A DNA stretch of 40,265 bases from Verrucomicrobiota bacterium (GCA_016871755.1 VHCJ01000027.1:1-40265), one strand, 5' to 3'. Shown: positions 7,916-17,298, counted from the first letter of the stretch. A program made the numbers and translations. Notes: a model not told the origin generated them from the letters alone.

Positions 7916-9454
7916 TCAGGTCGTGAGCAGGAACACCGCGGTCATGACCGCAGTGGGGGCGAGCGCGCCGAGGAAAAGGCTCAAGGGCGAGACACCGCCC
8001 GGGAAGCAGCGCGACAGAATCGACTGCCCGGCCGGATTCGGAGCGTTGGCGATGACGGTGAGTCCGCCGCCGATCACCGCGCCGGACACCACCGCGTACT
8101 TCAGTTCCGGGGTGAGACCGGGCACCAGCGAGGCGAGGTAGGTGATGGCCGCGTTATCGTTGAAGGCCGTCAGGAAGATGGCGCCGAACTTCAGCGGCAA
8201 TTCTGAAAGGCTGCCGAGGACGGGGGCGATCCACCACTGCTGGAGGGACCCGTGAACCACGAGTCCGGCAAGGAAGAAGCCGACGAGGACCGGCGAGCGA
8301 AGGCCGATGGGATCCTGATGGTGGGCGGTGGCGTGAGTGAAGGCGAGGAAGACGAGGAAGCCTCCGAGGAAGAGCGGGATGTAGTGGGCCGTGAACACCG
8401 TCCATGCGAGCGCGCAGAGATGGGCCGTCGTGATCCAGGCGGGAATTCGCTCACGCCGGTTCGCCCAGTAGGCCTCCGCCACATCGTCCTCGGACGGAGG
8501 ATTCGTACCCACGGCCAGCGCCTTGAACTCACGGCGGAACACCGCGTAGTAGAACAGATTCGAGATCACGATGCCGATCGCCGCCTTCCAGCCGAAGTGC
8601 TGGAGCATGAAGGGAGTGTCCCAACCCCACTTGGCTGCCACCATCAGCACCGGCGGTGCAGCGAAGTGCGTCAGCGTGCCGCCGACGGAGATGTTCACGA
8701 ACAGAAGACCCAGTGTCGCGTAGCGCAGGCGCAGACTCGGATTGAAACGGTAGAAGTTCTCCCGCAGGAGCAGCGCCGCGATCGTCATGGCTGCGGGCTC
8801 GGTGATGAACGATCCGAGGAGCGGCGCCAGCGTCAGGATCGAGAACCACCAGGCCAGCGGGGTGCTGCCGCCGAGCGCGGCAAACCGCCCGAGGATCGAC
8901 TCAGAGAGGCGGAGGATGGGACGCGTGGCGGCGATCGCCATGATCACCACGACAAAGAGCGGCTCAGTGTATTTCACCCCGTACGTCACGTAGTTCTGGG
9001 CCGCTTCCCAGCCTTTGACCATCGTGATGGCAGCCAGCAGCGGAAGGACCCACAGGCCGAACAGCGCCTCCACTTCGCCGAAGAAATGCAGCATCTCGGC
9101 CTTGAAACTCACCGGTGCCTTGCCTCCCGGGCGGAGTGCGCCGGAGGCGGCCAGCGTCCGCAGTTTCGCCTCGTGGGCTTCCTTTGCATGGTGCGCCCAG
9201 CTCAGAATCTTCGGCGAACAGAAGGTATGAAGGATCGCGAGGAGAAAGATACCGCTCGCGACCAGGTTGAACGGTTGGACCGAGATGCGGTGCCGCAATA
9301 CCTCCCCGAGACTCAGACCCTGCTCTGCCGCCGTGTAGGCTTCCAGCGGCAGGGGAAAGGGGGTTCCGCCCGAGGCCGACGATGCGGCCGCGATCGGGAG
9401 GGTGCACGCTGCCGCTGCCAAGGCGGCGAGGACGGGGCGGACGAGGGCGCTCAT
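7916..9454 (-). CDS. Putative Na+/H+ antiporter (PF07399-type)
   Basis: The 512-residue membrane protein has a signal-like first hydrophobic segment (about 5-25) and about a dozen later helices. The family-like stretches are FGEVEALFGLWVLPLLAAI, PLLGSFITEPAAMTIAALLL, FVNISVGGTLTHFAAPPVLMV, and near the end TAFNDNAAITYLASL with GGGLTVIANAPNPAG. The EPAAMT, GGTLTHFAAPP and NDNAAITYL motifs are what I recall for the 'putative Na+/H+ antiporter' family. It is distantly like NhaD/citrate transporters and is common in chlamydiae and verrucomicrobia. It probably exchanges sodium for protons across the inner membrane, but no direct residue evidence for ion choice is visible. It lies 21 bases after the SerB-like gene. 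Confidence 0.85.
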   Translation of the reverse strand: MSALVRPVLAALAAAACTLPIAAASSASGGTPFPLPLEAYTAAEQGLSLGEVLRHRISVQPFNLVASGIFLLAILHTFCSPKILSWAHHAKEAHEAKLRTLAASGALRPGGKAPVSFKAEMLHFFGEVEALFGLWVLPLLAAITMVKGWEAAQNYVTYGVKYTEPLFVVVIMAIAATRPILRLSESILGRFAALGGSTPLAWWFSILTLAPLLGSFITEPAAMTIAALLLRENFYRFNPSLRLRYATLGLLFVNISVGGTLTHFAAPPVLMVAAKWGWDTPFMLQHFGWKAAIGIVISNLFYYAVFRREFKALAVGTNPPSEDDVAEAYWANRRERIPAWITTAHLCALAWTVFTAHYIPLFLGGFLVFLAFTHATAHHQDPIGLRSPVLVGFFLAGLVVHGSLQQWWIAPVLGSLSELPLKFGAIFLTAFNDNAAITYLASLVPGLTPELKYAVVSGAVIGGGLTVIANAPNPAGQSILSRCFPGGVSPLSLFLGALAPTAVMTAVFLLTT

Positions 9455-9475
9455 GCGGCCTCTACCTAGATCGGC

Positions 9476-10129
9476 CTAGCCCCAGCGCGCAAGCAAGGGC
9501 GGCAGTTCGGCCAGCGAATGAATGAAGTGCTGCGCCTCGCGGCGAACCCGCTCGCGGGTGACGTAGCGGCCCAGGCCCACGAACAGGTCGACCACCGGCT
9601 TGGTCTCGAGGTCGCTGACGCCGTCCCCGACCATCACGACGGTGCGCGGTGCCAGCTCTGTCCTCAGTCGCTGGATGATCTCCGGCTTCCCCCCCGAACG
9701 GGTCGTGGGATACGCCACGTCATAACCGGCGTACGCACCGTCCGGCCCTTGGTACAGGTCGACCGCCTCGATTCTTTCCACGCCGAGAAAGTCCGCCAGG
9801 GGCCGGATCACGTTGCGGAAGCCGCCGCTCAGGATCACCGGGGTCCAACCGCGTGCGCGCAGTTCGTCCAGGGTCGCCTTCGCGGTGGGCTCCACCGTGG
9901 CGAGGTAGCGCCGCCCGACCTCGGCAATGTGGCCGGCCTCCGGCCGGATGATTTCGAGGCGGCGACCGAAAACGGATTCCACCGGAATCCGCCCTTCCAT
10001 GGCCGCCGTCGTCATGGCCTCGATCTCCGCGAAGGTCGCTTCTCCCCGCAGGCGGCCGAGTTCGTCAATGCCCTCGATGGACGAGAGCGTGCTGTCGCAG
10101 TCGAGCAGCAGGAGGCGCGGAGCGTTCAC
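9476..10129 (-). CDS. HAD-family phosphatase, SerB-like
   Basis: The 217-residue protein begins with the HAD nucleophile motif LLLLDCDSTLSSIEGIDELG (Asp10/Asp12). It continues with VILSGGF (motif II, near 99-105), a Lys in SGGKPEIIQ and the GDGVSDLETK acidic motif (about 168-177). The DxDST motif, length and GDGVSDLE pattern fit phosphoserine phosphatase-like HAD-IB enzymes, which release serine from phosphoserine. A different small phosphomonoester cannot be excluded, so I give no symbol. The GTG at 10129 is chosen because the first motif starts seven residues later. It is convergent with nothing and reads in the same direction as L31/L36, but a strong hairpin at 10168-10194 separates them. 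Confidence 0.82.
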   Translation of the reverse strand: MNAPRLLLLDCDSTLSSIEGIDELGRLRGEATFAEIEAMTTAAMEGRIPVESVFGRRLEIIRPEAGHIAEVGRRYLATVEPTAKATLDELRARGWTPVILSGGFRNVIRPLADFLGVERIEAVDLYQGPDGAYAGYDVAYPTTRSGGKPEIIQRLRTELAPRTVVMVGDGVSDLETKPVVDLFVGLGRYVTRERVRREAQHFIHSLAELPPLLARWG

Positions 10130-10167
10130 GGCGGCGGGCGTTGGAGAAGTCGGGGTCCGGAAAGTAA

Positions 10168-10194
10168 CAGGCCCTCCGTGTGCGGGAGGGCCTG
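10168..10194 (-). terminator. Rho-independent-like terminator after rpmE
   Basis: A perfect 10-bp inverted repeat (CAGGCCCTCC and GGAGGGCCTG) encloses a 7-base loop. On the minus strand it is followed by TTACTTTCC. It lies about 28 bases beyond the L31 stop and before the SerB-like gene, so it should end the L36-L31 transcript. The T tract is short, so termination may be partial. Confidence 0.65.
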
Positions 10195-10221
10195 AAAAAC
10201 GCGGAAAGCGCGGGAGCGGGC

Positions 10222-10476
10222 TTACTTCTTCGCGGTGCCGCGCTTGAACTTGGACGTGAACTTCTCCACGCGGCCCGCCGTGTCGACGATGCGCTTCTCG
10301 CCGGTGTAGGCGGGGTGCGAGTCCATCGTGACGTCGCGGACGATGACGAAGTACTCCTGACCGTCGATCGTCTCCTTGCGGGGGGACTTCATGGTCGACT
10401 TCGTGAGGAAGCGGCGGCCGGTTCCGATGTCGAGGAAGCAGACGTTGTTGAGCGTGGGATGGCCTTCGGGCTTCAT
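10222..10476 (-). CDS. rpmE2: 50S ribosomal protein L31, type B (no zinc ligands)
   Basis: The 84-residue protein starts MKPEGHPTLNNVCF and contains the type B signatures FLTKSTMKS, DVTMDSHPAYTGEKR and VEKFTSKFKRG. It has only one Cys, so it lacks the CxxC zinc ribbon of the canonical type A L31. Type B proteins of this kind, such as YkgM, replace the zinc form when zinc is short in other bacteria. Whether this genome also has a type A copy cannot be seen. The open frame extends upstream into rpmJ, but family comparison fixes the start at 10476. It follows rpmJ by 25 bases, as in the E. coli ykgM/ykgO pair. Confidence 0.95.
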   Translation of the reverse strand: MKPEGHPTLNNVCFLDIGTGRRFLTKSTMKSPRKETIDGQEYFVIVRDVTMDSHPAYTGEKRIVDTAGRVEKFTSKFKRGTAKK

Positions 10477-10501
10477 GGCGGGAAGATTCAGTTTCCGGGT
10501 C

Positions 10502-10627
10502 TCAGCCCTGGCGAGCCTTGTAGCGGGGCTCAACCTTGTTGATCACGTAGATCTTGCCGCGGCGGCGAACCACCTGGCACGCCGGGTGGCGCTTCTTCGC
10601 GGATTTGATGGAGGAAACCACTTTCAT
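10502..10627 (-). CDS. rpmJ: 50S ribosomal protein L36, zinc-ligand-poor form
   Basis: The 41-residue protein is [20 protein letters not shown], then [21 protein letters not shown], a clear L36 with a slightly long C-terminus. Canonical L36 binds zinc through three Cys and one His. Here only one Cys remains and the second half has none, so it is the zinc-free (C-minus) type, matching the type B L31 behind it. L36 binds 23S rRNA in the large subunit. The start is set by family length; no strong ribosome-binding site is visible, and the leader is very short if the promoter listed here is used. Confidence 0.93.
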   Translation of the reverse strand: MKVVSSIKSAKKRHPACQVVRRRGKIYVINKVEPRYKARQG

Positions 10628-10637
10628 AAAAAGTTGA

Positions 10638-10666
10638 GAAAAACGGTCGCGGCCCGGGGTTGTCAA
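10638..10666 (-). promoter_or_regulatory. Likely promoter of the L36-L31 operon
   Basis: A perfect TTGACA -35 hexamer (10661-10666, minus strand) lies in the 55-base gap between algH and rpmJ. Seventeen bases downstream sits TTTTTC (10638-10643), a poor -10. The implied start site is only a few bases before the rpmJ ATG, suggesting a nearly leaderless mRNA. I see no clear Zur-type palindrome. Confidence 0.42.
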
Positions 10667-10682
10667 CTCGATACTCGAAGCC

Positions 10683-11249
10683 TCAGTTCCGGCTCGGATC
10701 CTCGGGCTCATCGGCGTGGAGGCGCCACTCGGGGTCAAGGCCCACGAGAAGCCCGCGCCAGAGGCCTTCGTCGGGACGGAAATCCAGCAGCCCGGCGCCA
10801 AGCGGGATCACCACCCACGCCTCCTGCTCCAGTTCCTCCTCCAGTTGCCCGCCGCTCCAGCCGGCATGCCCGAGGAAGGCCCGGACGTCGTACCCGGCCT
10901 CCGACCGCAGTTCGCCCGCCTTCGCGGGGTCGATCCCGAAGTAGAACTTCAGCTCCCTTCCATCGGGTTCGGCCCGCCAGGCGCAAAGGATGAGTTGCTT
11001 CTCCAGCACGGGGCCGCCCCGGTAGATGGGGACGCTGGCCAAGGGGCCGAGCGCGAAGACCGGATCGAGGTCCTCAAGGGTGCGGCCGAGCGGCCGGTTC
11101 ACGACGACCCCCCGGGCACCTTCTTCGTCGTGACTGGAGAGCAGAACCACGGTGCGGCGGAAGGAGGGATCCCGCAGGCCGGGACGGGCCAGCAGGACCG
11201 AGCCCGCGAGGTCTGACGGGGAACGAGAGGCGGCGCGGCCTTTGGGCAT
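10683..11249 (-). CDS. AlgH/YqgE (UPF0301, DUF179) family protein
   Basis: The 188-residue protein matches the AlgH fold family. It begins with [20 protein letters not shown] (about 16-35), followed by [21 protein letters not shown] (about 40-60), PIYRGGPV and the glycine-rich [16 protein letters not shown] (about 124-139). These are the conserved blocks of DUF179. The molecular function of the family is not settled, although AlgH was named from alginate regulation in Pseudomonas. The dCMP deaminase gene ends only four bases upstream, so the two are co-transcribed. The ATG at 11249 is followed by a short basic tail before the domain. Confidence 0.92.
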   Translation of the reverse strand: MPKGRAASRSPSDLAGSVLLARPGLRDPSFRRTVVLLSSHDEEGARGVVVNRPLGRTLEDLDPVFALGPLASVPIYRGGPVLEKQLILCAWRAEPDGRELKFYFGIDPAKAGELRSEAGYDVRAFLGHAGWSGGQLEEELEQEAWVVIPLGAGLLDFRPDEGLWRGLLVGLDPEWRLHADEPEDPSRN

Positions 11250-11253
11250 GGTT

Positions 11254-11757
11254 TCAGGCGCCCGCCGCGAGTTGCGTGACCTTCACCCCGGCATCGGCGA
11301 GCAGGGGGACGACCAGCGGGTCATTGTGATAGTCTTCGCGGTAGCGAATCTCGGCGATGCCGGCGGCGGCGAGGATCTTGGCGCAGTTGATGCACGGAAA
11401 ATGGGTCACATACGCCACGCAGCCCTCCACCGCGCTGCCGCGCCGGGCAGCGTCCGCGACGGCGTTCTGCTCCGCATGCACCGTGGCCTGCTCGTGCCCG
11501 TCCCGCACGCGTGAGGCGTGCGGGGTGCCGGGAAGAAACCCGTTGTAGCCCGCCGCCACCAAGCGGTTGCGGCGGTCGCCGCCGCTCACGATGACGCAGC
11601 CGACGTGCAGCCGCTCGCAGGGCGAGCGGGTGGAGATGAGCATGGCGGTGGCCATGAAATACTCGTCCCACGACGGCCGGGTCGGGAAACGCGCCGTGGC
11701 TTCGGCAATCAGGTCGACCGGATGACCGGCGCGGGCGGAAGGGACCCCCTCACTCAT
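11254..11757 (-). CDS. dCMP deaminase-type zinc deaminase (ComEB-like)
   Basis: The 167-residue protein begins its domain at RPSWDEYFMATAMLISTRSP, typical of dCMP deaminases. It has LHVGCVIVSGGDR, AAGYNGFLPGTPH, the zinc motif HAEQNAV (His and catalytic Glu) and PCINCAK (the two zinc Cys). The enzyme would turn dCMP into dUMP and so feed dTMP synthesis, which fits with tmk elsewhere in the window. The longer upstream frame overlaps the divergent Nif3-like gene and is not protein-like, so I chose the ATG at 11757. The gene leads a minus-strand pair with the AlgH-family gene. Confidence 0.92.
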   Translation of the reverse strand: MSEGVPSARAGHPVDLIAEATARFPTRPSWDEYFMATAMLISTRSPCERLHVGCVIVSGGDRRNRLVAAGYNGFLPGTPHASRVRDGHEQATVHAEQNAVADAARRGSAVEGCVAYVTHFPCINCAKILAAAGIAEIRYREDYHNDPLVVPLLADAGVKVTQLAAGA

Positions 11758-11845
11758 GGCGGGAGGCAAGCGGAGCGGTGCGCCGGTGGCAAGTCGCCGT
11801 GACGCCGCCTTGGCTTTTCCCGTCGGTCCGATCACGCTCGTCGGC

Positions 11846-12598
11846 ATGGTTCCGCTCCACGATCTCACGGCGTACTGCGACGAGCGCACCCAGCGCTCGC
11901 TCTATTCGGACGCCCCCGGTGCGTTCAACGGCCTGCAACTCGCCAACCATCGCGGCGTTTCGAAGATTGGTGCGGCGGTGGATGTCGGCGTGGTCCCCTT
12001 TCGCGCGGCGGTGGCGGCCGGGGTGGACTTCCTGATCGTGCACCACGGCATGTTCTGGGACCAGCCGCGCGCCCTCACGGGTCCGCACTTCGACCGTCTC
12101 GCCACGCTCATCGCGGGAGGATGCGCCCTTTACTCCAGCCACCTGCCGTTGGATGGACACCCGGAACTGGGCAACAACGCGATCCTGGCGCGGCAACTCG
12201 GCCTCGAGCCCACCCTTCCCTTCCTTGTCCGCGACGGTCAACCCATCGGCTGGGCCGCTGCGTCGACCCTGCGCCGGGACTCCGTGCGTGCCGCCCTGGA
12301 GGGCGCCTATCCGCGGGTGACCGCGCTGGAATATGGCTCGGCCGCCCCCGCGCGCATCGCCTTCTGCAGCGGCAGCGGCAACAGCGCGGTGCCGGAGCTG
12401 CTGCGTTCGGGCATCGACACCCTCGTGACCGGCGAACTGCGGGAGGAATGGTTTCCGGTCGCGCAGGACTACGGGCTCAATCTGTACCTCTGCGGGCACT
12501 ACGCAACGGAGGTTCACGGGGTGCAGGCCCTCGCCGCCGACGTGGCGCGCCGCTTCGGGCTGCCGTGGACGTTTCTGCGGACCGAGAACCCGCTCTAG
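11846..12598 (+). CDS. Nif3-like dinuclear metal centre protein (YbgI/DUF34 family)
   Basis: The 250-residue protein contains the two metal-binding signatures of the Nif3 family: [13 protein letters not shown] (about 63-75) and, near the end, [17 protein letters not shown] (about 214-230). Between them are [20 protein letters not shown] (about 97-116) and VTGELREEW. It is the short form without the PII-like insert. Family members bind two metal ions in a toroidal hexamer; some are annotated as GTP cyclohydrolase 1 type 2, but the function is not settled. The start at 11846 follows 88 bases of spacer from the divergent dCMP deaminase gene. Confidence 0.92.
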   Translation: MVPLHDLTAYCDERTQRSLYSDAPGAFNGLQLANHRGVSKIGAAVDVGVVPFRAAVAAGVDFLIVHHGMFWDQPRALTGPHFDRLATLIAGGCALYSSHLPLDGHPELGNNAILARQLGLEPTLPFLVRDGQPIGWAAASTLRRDSVRAALEGAYPRVTALEYGSAAPARIAFCSGSGNSAVPELLRSGIDTLVTGELREEWFPVAQDYGLNLYLCGHYATEVHGVQALAADVARRFGLPWTFLRTENPL

Positions 12599-12618
12599 GT
12601 GCCGCGACGATTCATTTT

Positions 12619-12635
12619 GCCCTTGCGGCAAGGGC
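12619..12635. repeat. Short inverted repeat between nif3-like gene and aroQ
   Basis: GCCCTTG and CAAGGGC flank a 3-base loop, giving a 7-bp hairpin 20 bases after the Nif3-like stop. There is no T tract, so it is at best a weak terminator or mRNA processing structure. Confidence 0.3.
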
Positions 12636-12657
12636 TGGATTTCCTCCCCAGATTCTC

Positions 12658-13095
12658 ATGAAGACTCTCGCCATCCTCAACGGCCCGAACCTCGACCGGC
12701 TCGGCAAACGCGAACCCGAAGTCTACGGCCGCGCCACGCTGGCCGACATCGAAGCGGCGCTGCGCGCCGAGTTTGGCGGCCGGGTTCAGCTTGAGTTCTT
12801 CCAGTCCAATCACGAGGGGGCGCTGATCGACCGCATCAATGCGCTCGCCGACGCGCCCGACCCCAAGGTGGCGGGAATCGTAATCAATCCGGGCGGACTC
12901 ACACACACCAGCGTGGCGCTGCGCGACTCCCTCGTCGGCTCGGCGCTGCCCGTGATCGAGGTCCATCTCTCGAACATCCACCGCCGCGAGGCCTTCCGGC
13001 AGCACTCCTACTGCGCCGGCGCCGCCGTCGGCGTGATCGCGGGGCTTGGGATCGAGGGCTACTTCGCCGCGGTGCGTTACTTCCTGCGCTCGTAG
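12658..13095 (+). CDS. aroQ: Type II 3-dehydroquinate dehydratase
   Basis: The 145-residue enzyme of the shikimate pathway removes water from 3-dehydroquinate. It shows [19 protein letters not shown] (about 6-24, with the catalytic Tyr and flexible lid Arg), [31 protein letters not shown] (substrate Asn/Thr/Ser) and [20 protein letters not shown] (catalytic His). It is a standard-length type II dodecameric enzyme. The ATG at 12658 directly precedes the family start, although the frame is open far upstream. It is convergent with pgpA, 35 bases away. Confidence 0.97.
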   Translation: MKTLAILNGPNLDRLGKREPEVYGRATLADIEAALRAEFGGRVQLEFFQSNHEGALIDRINALADAPDPKVAGIVINPGGLTHTSVALRDSLVGSALPVIEVHLSNIHRREAFRQHSYCAGAAVGVIAGLGIEGYFAAVRYFLRS

Positions 13096-13130
13096 CGCGC
13101 GGGCGCTTCGGCGGCAGCCCGTCGCTTGGA

Positions 13131-13649
13131 TCAGCGACCGCCGAGCCAGCCCAGCGCCGCGAGACCATGCAGACTCGCGCAGGCGGCCAGCGCCGCCGCA
13201 AGATCGTCCGCGACCACGCCCCACCCTCCCGGAAGTCGCTGCAGGCGGGCGATGCCGAGCGGCTTGGTGATGTCAAAGAGCCGGAAAAGCGCAAAGCCCG
13301 CCGCGAGGAGGATATAGGGCGCCGCGGCCTGCTCCAGCCGCGCCCAACCGATAAAAACGAGGGGCATCGCGATCACTTCATCGACGATGACCTCCCCGGG
13401 GTCGGAGCGCCCGAGCCCGCGTTCGGCTGCGGAGCAAAGCCAGACCGCGGGCAGCGCGAGCACGAAGATCACGCCCCCCAACCAAGCACCGGGAGCAATG
13501 GGGATGAGTCCCGCCGCCAGGCCGAGTCCGACCAGTGATCCCCACGTGCCGGGAGCCGGCAGCCGACGTCCGATGGGACCGAGGCAGGCCAGTTCCACCC
13601 ACCACCGCGATTGCGGCATCCGCGCCCCGGGATCGGTCTCAGGAGGCAT
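13131..13649 (-). CDS. pgpA: Phosphatidylglycerophosphatase A
   Basis: The 172-residue membrane enzyme removes the phosphate from phosphatidylglycerol phosphate. The PgpA hallmarks are APGTWGSLVGLGLA (about 30-43), DPGEVIVDEVIAMPLVF (about 78-94, with the metal-binding Asp/Glu) and FALFRLFDITKPLGIARLQR. GGWGVVADDLAAAL (about 138-151) is the second acidic cluster. It begins inside the last 11 bases of pgsA, the preceding enzyme of the same pathway, so the two are translationally coupled. A longer upstream frame is only an alternative frame of pgsA. Confidence 0.92.
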   Translation of the reverse strand: MPPETDPGARMPQSRWWVELACLGPIGRRLPAPGTWGSLVGLGLAAGLIPIAPGAWLGGVIFVLALPAVWLCSAAERGLGRSDPGEVIVDEVIAMPLVFIGWARLEQAAAPYILLAAGFALFRLFDITKPLGIARLQRLPGGWGVVADDLAAALAACASLHGLAALGWLGGR

Positions 13650-14250
13650 GCCCGGAGCCCGGAGTGTCGGCGTCGCTGAACACCACCGTCCGGTGCTGGA
13701 TGACGTAACGCGTACCCGACCAGACCGCGAGAATCGTGCCGAGGACGAAGCCGAAGTATCCGATCCGGTGCACGATCTCCACGAAGAGCGTGAGGTCGAA
13801 AGCGACGAAGCGCGACCAGTCATGCGCCGCCATCGGGGCGCCGAGCAGGAAACCGAGGGCGATGAGCTGCGTCATCGTCTTCCTCTTGCCGCCGCGATCC
13901 GCCGGGACGATCACGCCCTTGGCCGCCGCGACCATCCGCATGCCGGTGATCAGGAATTCACGACAGATCGCGATCAGCGCGAGCGGGATCGGGATTTCGT
14001 TCTTCTCGACGAACGCCACCACCAGCCCGACGACCATGATCTTGTCCGTCAGGGCGTCCATCAGCTTGCCGAACGTCGACACCAATCCCTGTTTCCGCGC
14101 GAGGTATCCGTCAAACCAGTCCCCGACCGCGCAGAGGATGAAGAGCCAGAAGGCCAGTGACGGCGCTCCCGGGAAATCGCAGTACATCAGCCCCACGATC
14201 AAGAACATCGAGGGGATGCGGGAGAGCGTGATAATGTTGGGGAGATTCAT
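13639..14250 (-). CDS. pgsA: CDP-diacylglycerol-glycerol-3-phosphate 3-phosphatidyltransferase
   Basis: The 203-residue integral membrane protein makes phosphatidylglycerol phosphate from CDP-diacylglycerol and glycerol-3-phosphate. It has the CDP-alcohol phosphotransferase motif DWFDGYLAR, then eight residues, G, and DALTD (about 44-70), which supplies the metal-binding aspartates. MNLPNIITLSRI at the N-terminus is typical of PgsA, so I chose the ATG at 14250 over one 24 bases upstream. pgpA overlaps its end by 11 bases. About 170 bases separate it from uvrA; that gap holds only short GC-rich inverted repeats (near 14316-14340). Confidence 0.93.
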   Translation of the reverse strand: MNLPNIITLSRIPSMFLIVGLMYCDFPGAPSLAFWLFILCAVGDWFDGYLARKQGLVSTFGKLMDALTDKIMVVGLVVAFVEKNEIPIPLALIAICREFLITGMRMVAAAKGVIVPADRGGKRKTMTQLIALGFLLGAPMAAHDWSRFVAFDLTLFVEIVHRIGYFGFVLGTILAVWSGTRYVIQHRTVVFSDADTPGSGHAS

Positions 14251-14421
14251 CGCCGCAGGACCCTCAGAGGACATCCCGCCAGGCCGACCTTGGCAAGGTG
14301 AACCTCCGGGGCGCGATGCGTTGCATCATCGAGGGCCCCTCGCGGGTCTGGACCTTCCGCGAGTGCCGGGACCCCGCACCACGCGTTGTCGGTCGCCTCT
14401 GCCGCCGGGCGGGATCGCGAA

Positions 14422-17298
14422 TCACCCCGCGCGCGGAACGGCTCGCGCCCATTTTCCGAGACACCGGCCGGTGAGCGACCGCGACTCGGCCTCGATCCCC
14501 TGCCGCGGCCCGGCATAAACCAATTCTCCGCCCGCCGTTCCGCCGCCCGGGCCGAGATCGATGATCCAGTCGGCGAGGTGGATGACATCGAGGTTGTGCT
14601 CGATCACGATGACGGTGTTGCCGGCATCGCGCAGCTTGAAGAGAAGGTCGAGCAGGCGCTGGATGTCGACCCAGTGCAGGCCCGTGGTCGGTTCGTCGAG
14701 GATGTACAGGGTCTCGCCCTGCTGGCGCTTGCTCAGCTCGAGGGACAGTTTGAGCCGCTGGGCCTCGCCTCCCGAGAGCGTCGTGGCCGACTGGCCCAGC
14801 CGCAGGTAGCCCAAGCCCACCGCCTCGAGCGTCGCGAGCTTGTCGACGACGCGCGGGATGTTGCGGAAGAGCGTCAGCGCCTCTCGCACCGTGAGATCGA
14901 GAACGTCCGCGATGGACCGTCCGTGGAACAGCACCTCCAGCGTCTCGCGATTGAACCGCCGGCCGGAGCAACTCGGGCACGGCGCGTAGGCATCCGCCAT
15001 GAAGAGCATGTCGAGTCGAATGACGCCATCGCCCTGGCAGCGCTCGCAGCGGCCGCCGCGGACATTGAAGGAGAAGCGGCTAGCGCGGTACCCGCGCACG
15101 CGGGCGAGCGGGACCTGGGCGAAGAGATCGCGGAGCAGATCCAGCAGTCCGACGAATGTGGCCGGGTTGGAGCGCGGGCTGCGTCCAATCGGCTCCTGGT
15201 CGACCTGCACGAGCTTTTCAAACAGATCGAGGTTCTCAATGTGGCGGTGCTTTCCCGGAATGCCGCGGGCGCCGTTGAGCTTGCGCGCCGCCGCGGTGGC
15301 GAGGATGTCGTTGACCAGCGTGCTCTTGCCCGAGCCCGACACCCCGGTCACGCAGGTGAGCAGGCCGACCGGGAAACGCGCGTCGATTCCACGAAGATTG
15401 TGCTCCCGCGCCTCGCGGACGGTGAGCCAGGTGCCGTCCGGCGTTTTGAGTGCGCCCTCGCGGGTGACGGCGAGGCTTCGGGCGAGGTAGGGACCGGTTC
15501 GTGAGCGGTTCAGCGGCAGCCGGGCGCAGGCCGCCGGGGACCCCTGGAAGAGCAGCCGTCCGCCCTCGGTGCCGGCTTCGGGTCCGAGTTCGATCACCTC
15601 ATCCGCCGCCCGGAGCGTTTCTTCATCGTGCTCCACCACCACGACAGTGTTCCCGCGGTCCCGCAGCGCGCGCAGGGTCTCCAGCAGCTTCTCGTTGTCG
15701 TGGGCGTGCAGTCCGATGCTGGGCTCGTCGAGTACGTAGATCACGCCGATCAGGCCCATCCCCAGTTGGGTGGCGAGCCGCACGCGTTGTGCCTCGCCAC
15801 CAGAAAGGGTGCCGTAGTCGCGCTGGAGTGTGAGGTAGCCGAGGCCGGTTTCCTCGAGAAAGTGCAGACGCTGGTCGATCCCCTGCACGACCTCGCGCGC
15901 GGCTTCGTTTTCCGACACCAGCGCCGACCACTCGCGTGCGAGGGCCCGGGCCGAGCTGACGTCGAGGTCGAGAAAGTCCGGGAAGGTCAGCCGACGGGTC
16001 CCGAGCCCGAGTTGCACCGCGCCGCCGAAGGCGCTGAGACGCCGGCCCCGGCACTCGGGGCAGGGTCCGGGGACCATGAACGTGCTCAGCCGGGCCCGGA
16101 AGCCCTCGCTGTCCGTCTCCAAGTAGCTGCGCTGCAGGTCCGCGATCACGCCTTCGAAGGCCATCGCCCGGGGTTCGCGCATGCGCTTCAGTTTGAAGGC
16201 AAAGCGCCGCTCGCCGGCTCCGCGCAGCAGCACCTCCCGCACCTCGGCCAGCAGCTCGTGCCACGGCTTGTCCGGGTCGAAGGGGAGTTGCTCGGCCAGT
16301 TGCTTGAGCAGGGCGTTGTGGCGGATGATGAGGTTCTTCCCTCCGATCCGCCATGGTTTGATCGCCCCTTCGCGCACCGACTTCTGGGGATCGGGCACGA
16401 TGAGTTCCGGGACGAAGCGGGGCTTCCGCCCCAGCCCCCCGCAACCCGTGCAGGCACCCTCGGCATGGTTGCACGAAAAGTGCCGGGGGGTGAGGCGGTC
16501 GAACACGTCGCCGCAGGTTTCGCACGCGAACGACTGGCTCAGCGGGACTTCGCGCCACGGATCGCTGGCCGTGCGCTGCGCGAGCACCACTGCCCGGTCG
16601 CGCCCCTCGCGGAAGGCGAGCTCCAAGGAGTCCGCCAGACGGCTCCGCTGCTCGGCCGAGGCGACCAGTCGGTCGATCACGACGTCCACCACAAGTTCTC
16701 GGCTTCCCGTCGGAATCAGTCCGGGATCGTCCAGCGAGCGCACCTCACCCCCGACCCGGACCCGCTGGAAACCACGCTGCCGCAGCCGCGGAACCTCGTC
16801 GCGCAGCACGGACGGCTTCGCCTTCATCCACGGGGCCAGCAACAGGATGCGTTCGCCGGCGCACTCAGTCAGGACGCGCTGGACATTGTCACCGAGCGAC
16901 CGCTGCACGATCCGCCCGCCGTCCTTCGGGCAACGCGGCTCGCCGCGAATCGCCCAAAGCAACTGCGCATAGTCGGCGATCTCGGTCACCGTCGCAATGG
17001 TGCTTCGCGGCGACCCCCCGCCGGTGCGCTGCTCGATCGCGAGCACCGGGGACAGGCCGTGAATGAAATCCACGTCGGGCCGGCGCAGCTGATCCAGCAT
17101 CTGACGCGCCTGCGTCGATAAAGATTCCATGTACTTGCGATAGCCCTCGGCGTACAGGGTATCGAAGGCGAGGGACGACTTGCCCGAGCCGGATGGACCC
17201 GTGATGACGACCAGCTTTCCGCGCGGAATCCGAACCTCGAGATTGCGCAGGTTGTGTTCCCGAGCGCCCTTGATGTGAATGTGCGTCGCGGGTTCCAT
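14422..17298 (-). CDS. uvrA: UvrA-family excinuclease ATPase
   Basis: The 958-residue protein is the damage-sensing ATPase of nucleotide excision repair or a close paralogue. It has two ABC modules. The first has Walker [10 protein letters not shown] (34-42), LSGGEAQR (near 499) and DEPSIGLH (near 523). The second has GVSGSGKST (near 650), LSGGEAQR (near 843) and DEPTTGLH (near 869). Zinc-type Cys pairs occur near 263-289 (CETCG, CTGCGG) and 752-780 (CERCQ, CPSCSG). The DNA-binding neighbourhood reads [21 protein letters not shown] and [15 protein letters not shown], which differs from the usual SAYARQFL and SRNPRSTVGT. It may therefore be a lineage variant or a second UvrA. An ATG at 17346 is an alternative start. 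Confidence 0.93.
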   Translation of the reverse strand: MEPATHIHIKGAREHNLRNLEVRIPRGKLVVITGPSGSGKSSLAFDTLYAEGYRKYMESLSTQARQMLDQLRRPDVDFIHGLSPVLAIEQRTGGGSPRSTIATVTEIADYAQLLWAIRGEPRCPKDGGRIVQRSLGDNVQRVLTECAGERILLLAPWMKAKPSVLRDEVPRLRQRGFQRVRVGGEVRSLDDPGLIPTGSRELVVDVVIDRLVASAEQRSRLADSLELAFREGRDRAVVLAQRTASDPWREVPLSQSFACETCGDVFDRLTPRHFSCNHAEGACTGCGGLGRKPRFVPELIVPDPQKSVREGAIKPWRIGGKNLIIRHNALLKQLAEQLPFDPDKPWHELLAEVREVLLRGAGERRFAFKLKRMREPRAMAFEGVIADLQRSYLETDSEGFRARLSTFMVPGPCPECRGRRLSAFGGAVQLGLGTRRLTFPDFLDLDVSSARALAREWSALVSENEAAREVVQGIDQRLHFLEETGLGYLTLQRDYGTLSGGEAQRVRLATQLGMGLIGVIYVLDEPSIGLHAHDNEKLLETLRALRDRGNTVVVVEHDEETLRAADEVIELGPEAGTEGGRLLFQGSPAACARLPLNRSRTGPYLARSLAVTREGALKTPDGTWLTVREAREHNLRGIDARFPVGLLTCVTGVSGSGKSTLVNDILATAAARKLNGARGIPGKHRHIENLDLFEKLVQVDQEPIGRSPRSNPATFVGLLDLLRDLFAQVPLARVRGYRASRFSFNVRGGRCERCQGDGVIRLDMLFMADAYAPCPSCSGRRFNRETLEVLFHGRSIADVLDLTVREALTLFRNIPRVVDKLATLEAVGLGYLRLGQSATTLSGGEAQRLKLSLELSKRQQGETLYILDEPTTGLHWVDIQRLLDLLFKLRDAGNTVIVIEHNLDVIHLADWIIDLGPGGGTAGGELVYAGPRQGIEAESRSLTGRCLGKWARAVPRAG

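Noticed and set aside
14264-14421. Small ORF and stem-loops between pgsA and uvrA
   Set aside because: The short frames have no ribosome-binding site or recognisable product; the inverted repeats are short, GC rich and lack a T tract.
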